Below are positions 28,130-38,890 of a stretch of DNA of 64,000 nt, in pieces; within the stretch, counting starts at the first letter, position 1; each line of letters starts with the position of its first letter. A program made the position numbers and the translations under genes. A model generated the notes under the pieces. It did not search any database. It worked only from the letters and a program-made list of their open reading frames with translations, and was not told the DNA's origin. Source of the stretch: Chrysophaeum taylorii (Eukaryota; Sar; Pelagophyceae; Pelagomonadales; Pelagomonadaceae); contig JAQMWT010000360.1 in NCBI GenBank assembly GCA_029834535.1, forward strand, positions 62,001 to 126,000, given 5' to 3'.

Positions 28130-29190
28130 CGGTGAAAATGCGAATTTCACTCCGCTTTTTTCTTCATTTGACCTCGTGTGCATCCCGCCGAAAATCCTCT
28201 TCTCCTTTGGACATCGAGTCTCACCAGGATATTTCTGATAGCCTTTTTTTGACGCGTGGCCGGTGTGGAGTGCATGGCCCTTCTTGCAAGCGTTTCTGTC
28301 CTGGGACTCGGCGCTGGCCTGTTGGCACCTTCTTCCAGCGGCGCAGTCTTTGGTGATTTTTTTGCTCGACTGTCCTGACGCATCTCGCGCGTTCATGTAT
28401 ATAAGCCTGCGGGTCCTTGGTCTTTGCTCGTCCCGGAATATTTTTCGTAGAGGCCCGTGTGCAAAACCCCTCCTGGCGCAAATAGCCACCCGACAGCGCT
28501 CCGCTGCATGGGCTGCTGTCGCCGCCCTGGCTCTTCCGAGTCGTTTCTAACACCATCTCTTGATTAGACGCCCACATCACACTTTTACGGGAAACGGCGA
28601 AACAGAGTTTTGTGGCTACTCTATGACTATACAGGACTGTTTGACTTTCCGTCTCTCTGATCCCCAAAAAAACTCCCCTTACTTTGGATTTGCAGACGCG
28701 ACATTCGTTTGCTCACCCCGTTGCACACGGCACCGACGCTGGTTTTATTTTATTTTTTAACGCGATCGTTTGCCAGCGGAGCATACTGGTATCCTTGTTG
28801 CTTGTGCCGTTGATGCTGATGATGTGTGATTACCTTGCGTTCTCGCGACTGATTCTCGTTTGGCCGCCTCGCCCGGACCGAAACGTGGAAAAAGCCTATT
28901 TGAGAGGTCTGGCATAATGCTGCGACCGTCTCCTAGTGCCGTCTTCTCCTGCCTTCTTCACAACCACAATCATAATAACTCTGCTTCTTCCCTATTCCTT
29001 CGTCTATTCCTTTTAACTATTTTTGCGCGACCCCTTCTTGTAATTTCTTTCATCTTCTATCCCCCCCCCCTCGTTTGCTCTCTTCCTGATCTTGCTGTCC
29101 TCACTCCCTCCTTTTCCCGCCCCCCGTTGCGTTTCTTCTTTGTGTTGTTGAGAGCTCCTCCATTCTGGCCCTTAGAGTGCCCGTGAATTA
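28130..29190 (+). mobile_element. LINE fragment, 5'-truncated (C-terminal coding region plus 3' UTR)
   Basis: Plus-strand peptides IADSL-like..RGRCG, RRWPVGTFFQRRSL, AQIATRQRSAAW and HGTDAGF match, in order, the C-terminal part of the large minus-strand LINE at 48.3-54.4 kb (RGRCGAG, RRWFVTFQRRRQF, AQLATRQRSAAW, YGTDAAYDF). The 3' UTR that follows is T/C-rich, ending near GGCCCTTAGAGTGCC. Frames are broken throughout. It begins right after the MTHFS stop. Confidence 0.75.
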
Positions 29191-29214
29191 CAAAAAACCA
29201 CAATGATACAAGCA

Positions 29215-29375
29215 ATATTAGAATACACCCCCACTTTGCTCTCTTATTCTCTTGCTCTCCCCTTCCTCCCTTCTGCCTACTTCAGACCGCCGCCCCCCGC
29301 TTGCGTTCTTGCTTCTTCTTTTGTTCCCTCTGTCAGGCTCTGAGCTAAAAAATTCTGGCTCTTGGAGTTACTAAT
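29215..29375 (+). mobile_element. LINE 3'-end fragment
   Basis: A pyrimidine-rich stretch (CTTGCTCTCCCCTTCC..TTGCGTTCTTGCTTC) ends in TTCTGGCTCTTGGAGTTACTAATAAA, a diverged form of the LINE 3' terminus. It is followed by a run of G. Confidence 0.5.
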
Positions 29376-30049
29376 AAAGGGGGGGGGGGGCGGTGGTGAG
29401 AAGAGCACGCGAGGCGGTCAGGGGTTTGAGCGGGGTGACAGTGGTTCATGGGAGACACAGGACTTTAAGTCCCGCTTTGCGTTCGGCAGGGGGGTACCTG
29501 TGGTGGACTCGGCAGGGAAAGTACCGGCGTAACCCTCGGCAGGAGTGTACTTGGCCATTCTTAATTTGAGAAACTGAGAGACTGATTTTACGATAAACTT
29601 AAGAGATAGGGTGATGGTGTTGTTGAAAGATATTCTTATTCTGACTTGCCTCCTCCCCATCCTAGCATTTTCTCTATCTTATCTATCTCACTCGCCACAT
29701 TCGAATCATGGTGTTTCACACTTCGGAGATGCCTCTCTTCGTCGTTAGGGAAAGGACGCACGCGAGACAGCTCCCTCCATGTTTTAACCGGACACCGTCT
29801 TCTCTTTACACGGCTGCCTTTCATGATACTTACACAATACGGCCCTGCGTCCCATCCTTTTTCTCCGCAAAACACTCGTTCTGCCTTGTCTTGGTGTGTT
29901 TCTTTTCTATTTCAATCACCCAATTTGTGCTGAGCGAGATCGCTCTCCCGCCTTCGAACATGTGGCCGCCTTGGATTGCCCCGTCTCCCCGGGTGGTAGG
30001 AGCGACAACGCCGGTTGTGCTGCCTCTGAACCAAGTCCCAGTCTCTCTC

Positions 30050-30290
30050 ACCTCGACCGCCAAGTGTACACTCCCCCCTTACTTCATGTTCTTGGCTGTT
30101 CTCACCACGCTTCTCTCCGCGTTTCCGCCTCTCCTCGAATCCCCCCGCCTGCTTTGCCTTTTTGCTTTCTCCATCGCCCGTCTCTGCGGTCGTCTTTGGT
30201 CTTCTCTTCTTTTGTCTCTTCCATTGAGCGCCCATCCATTCATTCAGGCTCTTTGAGCCTGGGAGGTGGTAACCATAATAAACAAAATGG
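30050..30290 (+). mobile_element. LINE 3'-end fragment
   Basis: Matches the LINE tail copy at 47.7-47.9 kb, including GGTCTTCTCTTCTTTTGT and GGCTCTTTGAGCCTGGGAG, and ends in CATAATAAAC. The upstream stretch 29.64-30.05 kb is T/C-rich and may belong to the same copy. Confidence 0.6.
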
Positions 30291-31003
30291 CTAGACAATA
30301 ATGATTTGGGACAGCAAAAAACAACGGCGCTAGATTTCCACGGTCGTGGTGTGGGGCGCCCGAGGTACCGGCATCGACGGCAGTCGGATACTGAGGGCTG
30401 CAGGGACTTTGGTGTTGGCGTCAAAGCCTTTTTTTGACGTCATATTTGGAGCCAACCCCGGACTGGCGGTGTAGAGCAGAGGCTTCACATGGGCTCCAAA
30501 GAGTCCGGGGAATCTTTCAATCAAAAAAAGTTCTGGATTGATTGATTTCTAGAACCTTTTTGTTTTCGATGCAAAAACTACTCGTAGTCGTCCCAAACTA
30601 GTAAGTCTTATTAATGGCGGCGGGGGTCTAGTGTGCACAGCCAACGGGTCTTGAAACGTCTAGCGATCCAATGCTGAAAGGTGAAGATCTGTGAGCTCAA
30701 CGCGCTGAAACTCTGCGTAGAAGAAGACCCTTGCGCTGAATGCGACGTGGTTTGATCCACTGATGTTCGCATCGAAGAGTCGTGCGCCAAACGCGACGCG
30801 GCTAGATGCTCTGGGCTACATCGAATTCGCCGAACTCGAGCTCACGCGGGTACGCTGTTGTTTTTGATCAAGCGAAACGGGTCCGACTGTTTGTGTCACC
30901 CTCCGGATTCGAAGTCACCGTGTTTATTTGAATAAGAGTATCCATTTCGCAGCACTTCTGGGAGTCGGCGTTGTGTCACGCGCGGATTGCACGGGCTGTC
31001 GCC
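30291..31003. other. Gene-poor stretch
   Basis: About 700 bases after the LINE tail with no supported gene. Near 30.72-30.83 kb two ~35-bp imperfect repeats share GCG(C/A)..(A/C)GCGACG(T/C)GG. Otherwise nothing seen. Confidence 0.4.
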
Positions 31004-31399
31004 ATGCACCGGGAAGATGATACGATTGCCCGAAGCGCGGAGGACATTGCCGCGGCTGCTGTGGAGCGATGCGTGCCGAAAGGGGCCGTCGCGCACAACC
31101 GGCGGAAGCCGAAATTTCCTGATGCCCGTCGCGTGCTCGCCCGCGCGACGCATGCCTTGAATCATAGAAAGTTCGGAGATGCCGCGATGCACGCCGAGAT
31201 CGCCGCCGCGATAGGAACATTCGAGCTGGATGAGTATGTCTTGGCCAGATCCCAGGCGATCCTGGCTTGCGCGAGCGAGCACGAGGCTCGTGGGTCTTAT
31301 CTTTCGCGCAAAAAACGAAGGATGGATGAAACGACGACGACAACGGGCACGACCACGGGCACGAGCACTCCCAAGGAGATAGAATCTGATGATAATTAG
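31004..31399 (+). CDS. Small hypothetical protein, 131 aa, basic tail
   Basis: From the ATG at 31004 (the frame is open a little further upstream without an ATG) to TAG. Residues ~1-35 are acidic-helical (EDDTIARSAEDIAAAAVE), then HNRRKPKFPDARRVLARATHALNHRKFGDAAMHAEIAAAI, which looks like two packed helices resembling a TPR hairpin. Next comes a K/R patch (SRKKRRMDE) and a Thr/Gly tail ending EIESDDN. Codon usage fits the neighbours. The basic patch could be a nuclear signal. No family recognised. It stands between LINE remnants and the F-box gene, so annotation as a real gene is tentative. Confidence 0.5.
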   Translation: MHREDDTIARSAEDIAAAAVERCVPKGAVAHNRRKPKFPDARRVLARATHALNHRKFGDAAMHAEIAAAIGTFELDEYVLARSQAILACASEHEARGSYLSRKKRRMDETTTTTGTTTGTSTPKEIESDDN

Positions 31400-32255
31400 A
31401 TATTGTTGGTCGGCCGAGACGAAAATATATAAGCTCAAAGGGGCCTATGGAGTTCTCGCGGGTGAGAAGAAAGGCGCGATTCAAAGTTTCGTCCTTGAGC
31501 ATATGGCCTCACCAAAGGGCCCTGTGCGGCAGCGACGTTCTGGAGGTCCGAGGGACTTATTGAGCTCGGTGGAGGCCTTGCAGAGATTGTTTTTTGGTCG
31601 TCGTCGTCGTCACAACGAGTCCATTTTATTTATTTTTGGGGCGACGGTACTTAGCATACGGGGATAAGTAAGCACCAACGTCGGGTGGTCGTCGGTGCCG
31701 ATAGAGCGCGAGAGAGCCACGTTTGACTTTTCTGACACGGTTGGTCGCGATGATGTCTGCTTCAGGCTCGCAACAGCTGCTGTCGATGACGCTCTCCTTT
31801 TTAAAGGGGATGTTCTTTACTGACGTCCGGAGCAGCAAGGCGCGCTCGGTTGATTTGGTCGCTTCTAACGCTTTACCTCTCGCGTCTCTCGTGCCGTGGT
31901 CGTCGACGATGCGTAATCAGGCGCTTGGAAGATACTCGCTCAATCTTGCCCGCTGACAGCACGTGGATTATGACTTAGTCGGCGCACTCGTTGCATGATT
32001 CACTCCGGAGTGCGACCACTCGCTCAAAACCGCGGGAGCAACGATGACGAAGGTGATTCAGGTGGGTGGGACCACAGAATCGTCGACGAACTAGCCTTCC
32101 GATCGGCCAGCACGCGCGTCCCGGTATAGGGAAAGATGGCGGCGCCTAGTGGGGCTCGACGAAGAGCCAGATCTCTTCTGTGAAAATGCGGTAAGAAATC
32201 TGAAAGAAATCATCAGGAATATATCTTGTTCTTGGTGACGTCGTTGAGCCGAAGG
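31400..32255. other. Gene-poor stretch upstream of the F-box/TPR gene
   Basis: About 850 bases. Short overlapping frames on both strands (for example 31723-31956 plus) lack any domain. No repeat family recognised. The end should contain the promoter of the gene at 32256. Confidence 0.4.
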
Positions 32256-32906
32256 ATGGATGCGGTGCCGGAGGAGGTCGCTGCGAAGATCCTGATGCTG
32301 TTGGTGCCGCGGAGCTTGGACGGCACGATATCGGACAAGAAGATTCGTAATTTTCGATACCAGACATTCGCGTCCAAGTCGTGCGCGCGGGCGATCGCCG
32401 GGCTCATGTTGTCGCGGGCATGGCGGAAGCGCGTTCCGAGGGCTCTGCTGCTGGCTCCGGACGAGGACTACGTGGCTTCGTTGGGCCGGTGCGCGAGCGC
32501 CTTGGCAGTGGGGGGTCTCGAGCGGCGCGAGCGCGCAGACCTCCTGGCGGCCGTCGCTCGGGCGAGGCTCGCTTCCCACGCCCACGCTGCCTACGTGGAT
32601 GGGGCCGTGTTTGCGCTCCACGACGCGAGGGAGGCGGTCGGCGTCGATGCGACCTCGCCCGAGGCCCACGCGCAGCTCGGCCGCGCCCTCGAGACTCTCC
32701 GAAGATACGCGGAAGCCGTCCTCGAGTTCGGCAAGGCCCTCGAGCTCGGCTCGACCTCCTACGCTCGAGACCTCCAGAGAACGGCGGCCAAAGAGAGAGG
32801 CGTTGGGCGAAGAAGAAGGAGGAGGGGGGGTTATTATTGCGGCGGCGGCGACGACGACGACGACGACTATGACGACGATAGACCACCTGGTTATGATAAT
32901 GCATAA
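32256..32906 (+). CDS. F-box-like / TPR-like protein, 216 aa
   Basis: Starts at the ATG at 32256; the frame is open upstream only through TTG. The N-terminus MDAVPEEVAAKILMLLVPRS has the P-x-E-(V/I)-x-x-x-I-L-x-x-L pattern of an F-box, with LMLSRAWRKRVPRAL as its second part. F-box proteins link substrates to SCF ubiquitin ligases through SKP1. Residues ~115-175 form two TPR-like hairpins (AHAQLGRALETLRRYAEAVLEF), a plausible substrate-binding module. The C-terminus is low complexity: Arg run, Gly/Tyr, then Asp/Tyr. The 1-kb repeat unit A starts 14 bases after the stop, so the 3' UTR must run into the repeat. Confidence 0.65.
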   Translation: MDAVPEEVAAKILMLLVPRSLDGTISDKKIRNFRYQTFASKSCARAIAGLMLSRAWRKRVPRALLLAPDEDYVASLGRCASALAVGGLERRERADLLAAVARARLASHAHAAYVDGAVFALHDAREAVGVDATSPEAHAQLGRALETLRRYAEAVLEFGKALELGSTSYARDLQRTAAKERGVGRRRRRRGGYYCGGGDDDDDDYDDDRPPGYDNA

Positions 32907-32919
32907 GGGTTTAGGAATA

Positions 32920-33985
32920 ACAAGTGCAGGCCAGTAAGTTCGCCAGTAAGTTCACCTAGTCCCAATCTCTAACCCCAGTAAGTTCACCTGGCCCCAGTAA
33001 GTTCACCTAGTCCCAATCTCTAACCCCAGTAAGTTCGGTGTAAGCCCACTCGTGCTCACATCCACTCACCCCACTCTCCTTCGAGCTCGTCGCTCTCACC
33101 TCCGCCAATCTAAGCTGCTTTGATCCGTACACGCCGCTCGCCTTTGCGTTCACTCTAAAAACCCCTGTAAGTTCACTTGGTCTCAGTAAGTTCACCTGGT
33201 CACTCAGCTCACCTAGTCCCAATCTCCAACCCCAGTAAGTTCACCTGGTCCCAGTAAGTTCACCTACAGTGCGCGTGTAGACGCCGTGAGGGGGCTTATC
33301 GGTATTGCGCAGCACGTGTGGGGTAGGGTGGAGTCGTCGACTCAGAAGACGATATCCTCGGGGTTGCCGATCGACAGAGAGCCACGTAGAGCTGGACGTG
33401 GCAGAAGACGGGCTTGGGCAAGAGGACGCCGACCTCGCGGGGCGTCTGCCTCTGGCTCTTGTTGATCGTTTGGCGTCGGTGGGGCTTGAGGGATACAGGT
33501 TGGAGGAGCCTCGGTGACAACGACACTATCGATCATGTATCTGGTACCGTTGCAGTGGCCGTGCGACGGGTCGAGGTTGCGAAGACTTTAAGCTCGCGAT
33601 CAAAGTCAGCATGCCGTTGGTTGTCAGGGAGTTGAAAACTCTACTGTAAAGAGCGAGGCGTCGTCTTCCGACCCAGCCTAGTCAGCCGAAAAGAACTCCG
33701 ACGCCTCGTCTCCGGGAATAAAAGGCCGCAGTCATGCGCGCGTTGTCAGCATCGACAACATCGTTTCAACGGGGCGTGAGAATGGCGCGCTGGCTAAAAG
33801 AGCCGCCGCGGGTCGTGGAAATAGTCTGCGAGGTCGCCGTAGACGGCTTGGAGGATCACTGTCTGGCTCTCGCGCCTACCTGATCCTTACTCTCGCGCCT
33901 ACCTGATCCTTACCCTAAATCGAGGGACAAACAGACAAACAGACAAACAAACAGACAGACAAACATCTGTCGATTAGTAGTTAGG
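32920..33985 (+). repeat. ~1.05-kb repeat unit, copy A
   Basis: Begins ACAAGTGCAGGCCAGTAAG and ends GTCGATTAGTAGTTAGG. It contains, in order: an array of (C)CAGTAAGTTCACC(T) blocks separated by TAGTCCCAATCTCTAACC; a conserved ~450-bp core with a 76-codon minus-strand frame; a stem-loop with 9-bp arms GAGGCGTCG/CGACGCCTC (about 33.66-33.71 kb); a TATA-like GGGAATAAAAGG; a second hairpin GTTGTC-AGCATC-GACAAC; and a (CAGACAAA)n end. A 10-bp repeat CATAAGGGTT at 32902-32911 and 34006-34015 flanks it, suggesting insertion. Confidence 0.8.
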
Positions 33986-34171
33986 ATAACCTCGCGAAAT
34001 ACATACATAAGGGTTAGTTGTAAAAAATAGGAACGTACGTCGACCGTTATTTTATGTAGTATTTTAGGGCTCTGTTCTGGCTGCTGTTCTATAAGAGGCC
34101 GGCCTGTTCTTGTTTCGAAGAAGGTTGCTCAGATTCAATCAGACCAGGTCAGAACAAGATTATCTCGCCAG

Positions 34172-35791
34172 ATGGCGGCAGGTTGGGGCTTGAGCGGCGA
34201 GGTGCTGCTGGGCATCATGGAGTTCGTGGACGGTGCCTCGGCGTTGCGCGCGTCGGTCGCGCTGCGGCCGTGGCGGCAGGTGCTGGTGGAGGAGGCGGGG
34301 GACGAATGGTGGCGCGAGCGAATAGTTCGGGAACTGAGGGCTCCGGCGCTGCGTTCGAGCCCGCCGCCTTTTTTGAGCAAACGGGGCTGGCGCGGGCTGT
34401 ACCGGGAGCTCGTGGAGCCCGTCGAAAGGGCTCGGTGGGTGAGCGCGAGCAGCCGGCACGGTCTTACGGACCGGGTCGCGGCGCCGCAGATGTTCGTCGG
34501 ACCGTCCGGGAAGCGGCTCTTTTGCTACGGCGGGTGGACGCGGCTGGGGCCTCAGACCGACGTCCACTGGGCCAACCTCGGGGACATCGCCGGGATGTGG
34601 CGGCGTGCGAAGCGGGGTTCGGGCGTGGCCCGGGGCGTCGGGCCTCGGTTCCGGCGCGCTCTCGAGACGGGCAGACCCGTCGGGCGCGGGGGCGTGCAGA
34701 CGCTGACGCCGCTCTGGGTCGCGAACGGTGGTCGCGAGGGCCCGAGCCGACGACACGTCGCGGCGACGGTCGGGACAGAAGAGGTCGAAGAGGACGCGGA
34801 ACTCGTTTTGGCGTTTGGCGGCGCGGGCGGCGGATATCACAACGAGCACAACGACTGGCGCGTGGCCGCGTTGACGGAGGGAGAAGGCGACAGAAACGCG
34901 GCAGTCTGTTGGACCGCCGTCGGCCGCCGCCGCATCGGGCCTTCCACGAGGGACGGCGCCGAGCTGGCGGCGCGCTGCGCGCACGCGGCGACGTACGTTC
35001 CCGCGCGCCTCTGCGGCGCGAGCGAGGGCGCGGTTTTTGTCGTGGGCGGCCACGCCGACGACTGCTCTCGCAGTCTCGCTTCGGTCGACTGTCTGGACGT
35101 CGCGACCTGGACCTGGGACAAGGACGTCGCGGCCGAGAGTAATTTTCGACCGAGACACGGCCACAGCTCGACGTTAGTCGAGGAAGACGGCACTGGGTAC
35201 CTCGTGGTCGTCGGCGGCGGCAACGGCAACATCCTCCACGGGTTTGGCGCCGGCATCCGCGAGCTCGATGACGTCAACGTCTTTGACACGCGGTCCCGTC
35301 GCTGGATCGCGACATTCGATTCGGCGGCGCCCTTCGGCCGACATCACGCGGCCGCGACTCTCCCCGGCGGCCGCGCGCTTCTCTTCGGCGGCGGCGCGCG
35401 ACCCTCGAACGAGATCGGCCTCCTCGACGCCCGGGCCTGCGTCAAGAGAGCCCTTCACCACCACCACCATGGCCAAAAAAAACGCGCTGCCTCCTCCACC
35501 TGGCGCAGCCTGCTCTTTCCCACGCAGCCGGCCGTCTTCCTCAAAACCTTAGATTCTTCGTCCTCCGACCAGCCTCGACCGCGGAAAATGCATGCCTCCG
35601 CCTGCCTCCTCCCGTGGCTTCCCCTTTTCGTCGTCTTCGGCGGCTGGGAGATGGGACCCCACTTCGCGGACATGTGGTTCGCCGACCTCCATACTTCTTC
35701 TTCGACCGCCGACGACGACGACGGGATGATGGAGGTGGAGGAGTCCGCGGAAGATGAAGACACCACCGCCGCCACCGGTGCCGCCGATCCG

Positions 35792-35823
<32 letters not shown>

Positions 35824-35980
35824 TAACGACGACAGCCTTGTTACGCTCAACATAGCCACCAACGCGGGCACCCACCAAATCCAAGTCCCGCGCCACGTCT
35901 TCCTCCGCCTCGTGCGAGAAGGCATGCTCGGCGTCGCGGACGAAGTGCCGCCGGCGGCGGCGGCGGCGGCGGCTTCCTGA
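34172..35980 (+). CDS. F-box and Kelch-repeat protein, 602 aa
   Basis: ATG to TGA. Residues ~6-55 (LSGEVLLGIMEFVDGASALRAS..WRQV..WWRERI) fit an F-box followed by a linker. From ~95 to ~520 are Kelch-type blades: KRLFCYGGWT, ELVLAFGGAGGGYHNEHNDW, GAVFVVGGHADD, GYLVVVGGGNGN..DDVNVFDTRSRRW, GRALLFGGGARPSN and LFVVFGGWEMGPHFADMWFADL, each with the G-G pair and following W. Such proteins act as SCF substrate receptors, the propeller binding the target. Near 435 there is a run of five His. Residues ~525-555 are acidic, with an Asp run coded by a GAC microsatellite. A final segment ends in poly-Ala (GCG repeat). No intron required. Confidence 0.85.
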
Positions 35981-36385
35981 GCCTACCTCTCTCTGAAGGG
36001 AAGAGGGGAGCCAGTCTTCGGTGAAGTACAAGCGGGTTTGGTTTGCGCACAAATCCGATTTCAGTTTGCGCAACCCCCCGGACCTGGCCGGACAAGGGGC
36101 CGACAGAGTCGTCGGGAGAAGTGGTGGCGTCTTGGGCGGCGGTCCGTGCAGATTCGGATGGGAGTTTGCGGAGAGAGAGAGACCTGGGATCGTGCTGGTT
36201 TTTCGTCCGGCGTGGCCATTTTGCAACAAAGGGAGGTTTATTTATCGCAGACACAACTCCTCCATAATACCATCCGATTTCGAAGCGGATTCGCATGCCA
36301 GCCAACGTGCCCTCCCGATCACCCTCGAGAAAGTGGTATCATAAAACGCGGCAGACGAGCGTGATACGGTCACGTTTCCGCCTCG
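35981..36385. other. Intergenic stretch
   Basis: About 400 bases with three overlapping short frames on each strand and no domain. Nothing recognised. Confidence 0.4.
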
Positions 36386-37260
36386 TCACGAGGCGAGCAA
36401 GCTCACTTTGCTGCGCGGGATAGAGCGATGCGTGTGGTGTTCCCGGCGGCGAATTTTCTGAGTCTGCTTGGCGGCCTCGATGGCGGTCTTGTCCATTTCG
36501 GCGCCACTTTTGGTTTTCGCTGGCGTACGCGAACTCGTAGTCGCGTTCCTTTTATCCGCGAGCGAGTAGCGCACGAGGCGAGCGACAGGCAGGTTGGCAG
36601 CGTCAATAGACTACTCGAAGATGAGAGTGAGTTGGTTGGCAGTCATCTGCGCCGCAGTGCCGACGGTAGTACTGCTTGGATTTGCCCTCGCGCCCGGTAC
36701 TCGACGCCGTTGGTCTGGCGAGCTCGGGATGGCACTTCGGGGGACGCGGTCCTCGACGAGCGGTTGGAGGAGCTTCTTTTCATCCTCCAAGTCGGTGCAG
36801 TTCGCCATGATCCGTCGTGATTCTGCTTGGACTGGTGCGGTCGAGCGAACTGCGAGCCACGAGAGCTGCGGCGAGGCCCGCCGGGAGTTCCGAGTGAAAC
36901 CGCCGCGGCCGCGCGCGCCTTCTTCTTCGCTGGCGAACCGGCACGGGGGCCCGCATAGGCCTCTTTCGTTTTCTTCTTGCGACCGGCAGCGTTGGCCTTG
37001 AGCGTGAGGCGATGCTTGTTGACGAGCAGGACGACGGCTTCCGCGACAGTGTCGTAGACGCCCAGCTTGACGATCTCGGTCCTTCCTCGCTCCAGCCCTC
37101 GCTCCTGGTAGTCAAAGCACACGAAGTACTTTCTCGCGTGCTTGTGCGACTTTGAGTACTGCCCCACGCCCTGCAGGGAGTGGGTCAAAAAAAGAGTCCT
37201 CCCGTTCCTTTGGAGGCCAGAAGAGGACGGTTTGTCTGGTGTACTCCGTCTCTTCACCTC
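36386..37260 (-). CDS. Possible spliced or decayed gene with an AP2-like patch
   Basis: On the minus strand, protein-like text occurs in more than one frame. The upstream part (about 37.14-36.85 kb) has KYFVCFDYQERG and then TEIVKLGVYDTVAEAVVLL, which recalls the LG-x-(F/Y)-D-T-x-x-E-A-A core of an AP2/ERF DNA-binding domain, followed by a Lys/Arg-rich linker (AAGRKKKTKE). Further down (about 36.58-36.39 kb) another frame reads EMDKTAIEAAKQTQKIRRRE. No ATG starts the upstream frame. Either exons are missing from my reading or the gene is decayed. The AP2 link is weak. Confidence 0.3.
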
Positions 37261-37879
37261 CGACTGCAGCTATGAAATGACGAAAGCAGCCACCAAGCTG
37301 CGTGGATGCATCGACACTGTCTGGACGCGCTCGGACTGCGCGTCAGGCGTCTCATCAGACACGACACAACAAAGCTCCTTCTCCTTTTCCGCCGTGAAAT
37401 GAAGTAAAATCGGTCCGTTGGATGTTCTTATTTGAGTGTATGTGCGCGGCCCAAAATGGACGAAAATGCTTTTTGCGAATGCTTCAGATCGTCATCCCAC
37501 GTGTTCTGACGAAGCAAGCCCCGCCCCCCCCCCAAAGTCGACTAATAAGGGCGCTATCGATCGATTCGCAACCAAAAGAGACAACAGACCTTCGACGGTC
37601 TTGCCCCCGAAACCCAGTAGTGCCCCAAGACAGACGCCTCCGCAGCCTAAAACTCGGTAATCGGAACATTTATTTTCTAGGTCTCCAGGCGTCGCCTTTT
37701 GTTGAGGCGTCCTCGAAAGTGGCCAAGCGGCGTTGGTGGGGCGGTCGATCTGCAGTTGCGGGGGGGGGGGAAAAGGTTTATGGTCAATTGTATATGGCGT
37801 TTCACATTTGTGGTGTGTCGCGTTGTGGGAAAAACAAAATCTCTAAAGGTAATGAAAAAAAAAGAATAATGATTCCAAG
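37261..37879. other. Intergenic stretch
   Basis: About 600 bases with small unsupported frames, a C run near 37.525 kb and a G run near 37.76 kb. Nothing recognised. Confidence 0.4.
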
Positions 37880-38838
37880 TTGACGTCGTCGTCGGAGGCG
37901 TTGCCGCCCGCCATTGACGTGGGCGTGTTCTGGGACTTTGAGAACGTGCGCATCCCGAAAGACTTGAAGGCGTCGTCGATGACCTCGAATCTCCGCGAAG
38001 CGCTCCTCGAACACGGGCAGATTGTCGAACAGAACTTGTGTACGACGACAGTCGCAAGACGACGGGGCAAGCAAAATACGGCTAGGTGAACCTGGACTCG
38101 ACGGGGTGGCAGCTCGTGGACTGCCCGACGCGGAACACCGAGGAGACGCTCGACAAGAAGCTGATCGTGGACGTGATGCAGTTCGCGCGGGAGCGACGAA
38201 AAATTCCGCGTTTGCTGCGTGGTTCTGGTGACGAGCGATGGAGACTAGTCGTATCGCTAAAATTCGGAATGCTGTTATCTACGGCCAAGCGACCGACGAC
38301 GGCGGGGGGTCTCGCTCGACGCGTGCGAAATCGCGCTTTCTTGGCCGCACGAAGTCCGGACGACAACGACGACCAGGCCGTCCTGGTCCGGTCCGGTCCG
38401 GTCGATCGACGACGCTGTCGACGGAAAGCATATCGCTCTCCTGCCGCGAGCGGACGCGGAAGAAGACCGTCGACGGCTGGACGCTCGATAGACCTTCCAC
38501 AAGAAAAGAGGAAGGGTGGAGCCGGAAGTGTTTCGCCACGCCCGCGTCTCTGCCATCCGCGGCGGTTTCGTCCAAGCGGGACGCTTCGAGGCTACCGCGA
38601 ATTTTGCATCGAGCGTCGGATGAGGAACACCCCCAAACACCATGCAAGGCCGCCTTTCCTGCGAGCTCTACATTCGCGCCGCACCGACTACGGCGTCGCC
38701 CAGCTCGACGCCAACACCCTCGACGCCGCGACCATGGCCATCCAAGCCCCCGAACTCAAATTGGCTGCCGCCGAGTGTCTGGCCGCCTCCTCTCGAGTCC
38801 AACAAAAGCTCGCTCTAGTACAAAAAATCCTGAGATGA
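37880..38838 (+). pseudogene. NYN-domain (MARF1/limkain-like) nuclease pseudogene
   Basis: Pieces of one domain appear in family order but in different frames: VGVFWDFENVRIP (the first Asp-containing strand of NYN), a YDDSRKTTG-like strand, WQLVDCPTRNTEETLDKKLIVDVMQFA (with the central D-K-x2-x-D acidic cluster), then VVLVTSDGD, the last acidic strand. NYN domains are PIN-like, metal-dependent RNases of host RNA metabolism. Two frame changes and in-frame stops separate the pieces, and no intron signals explain them, so I call it a host pseudogene. The region after 38.25 kb has lower resemblance, except a helical C-terminal stretch ending QQKLALVQKILR. Sequencing error is an alternative. Confidence 0.6.
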
Positions 38839-38890
38839 TGATGATGTTGTTTAAAAACCCTGGCCATTTGATTGGCCTTTGTTGTTGGTG

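Noticed and set aside
32930-33280. Telomere-like CTAACCCC repeats
   Set aside because: They occur only as part of the longer TAGTCCCAATCTCTAACCCC spacer in the ~1-kb units, not as a pure hexa- or heptamer array.
33880-33960. CRISPR array (regular CAGACAAA repeats)
   Set aside because: Simple-sequence run without unique spacers, in a eukaryotic genome.
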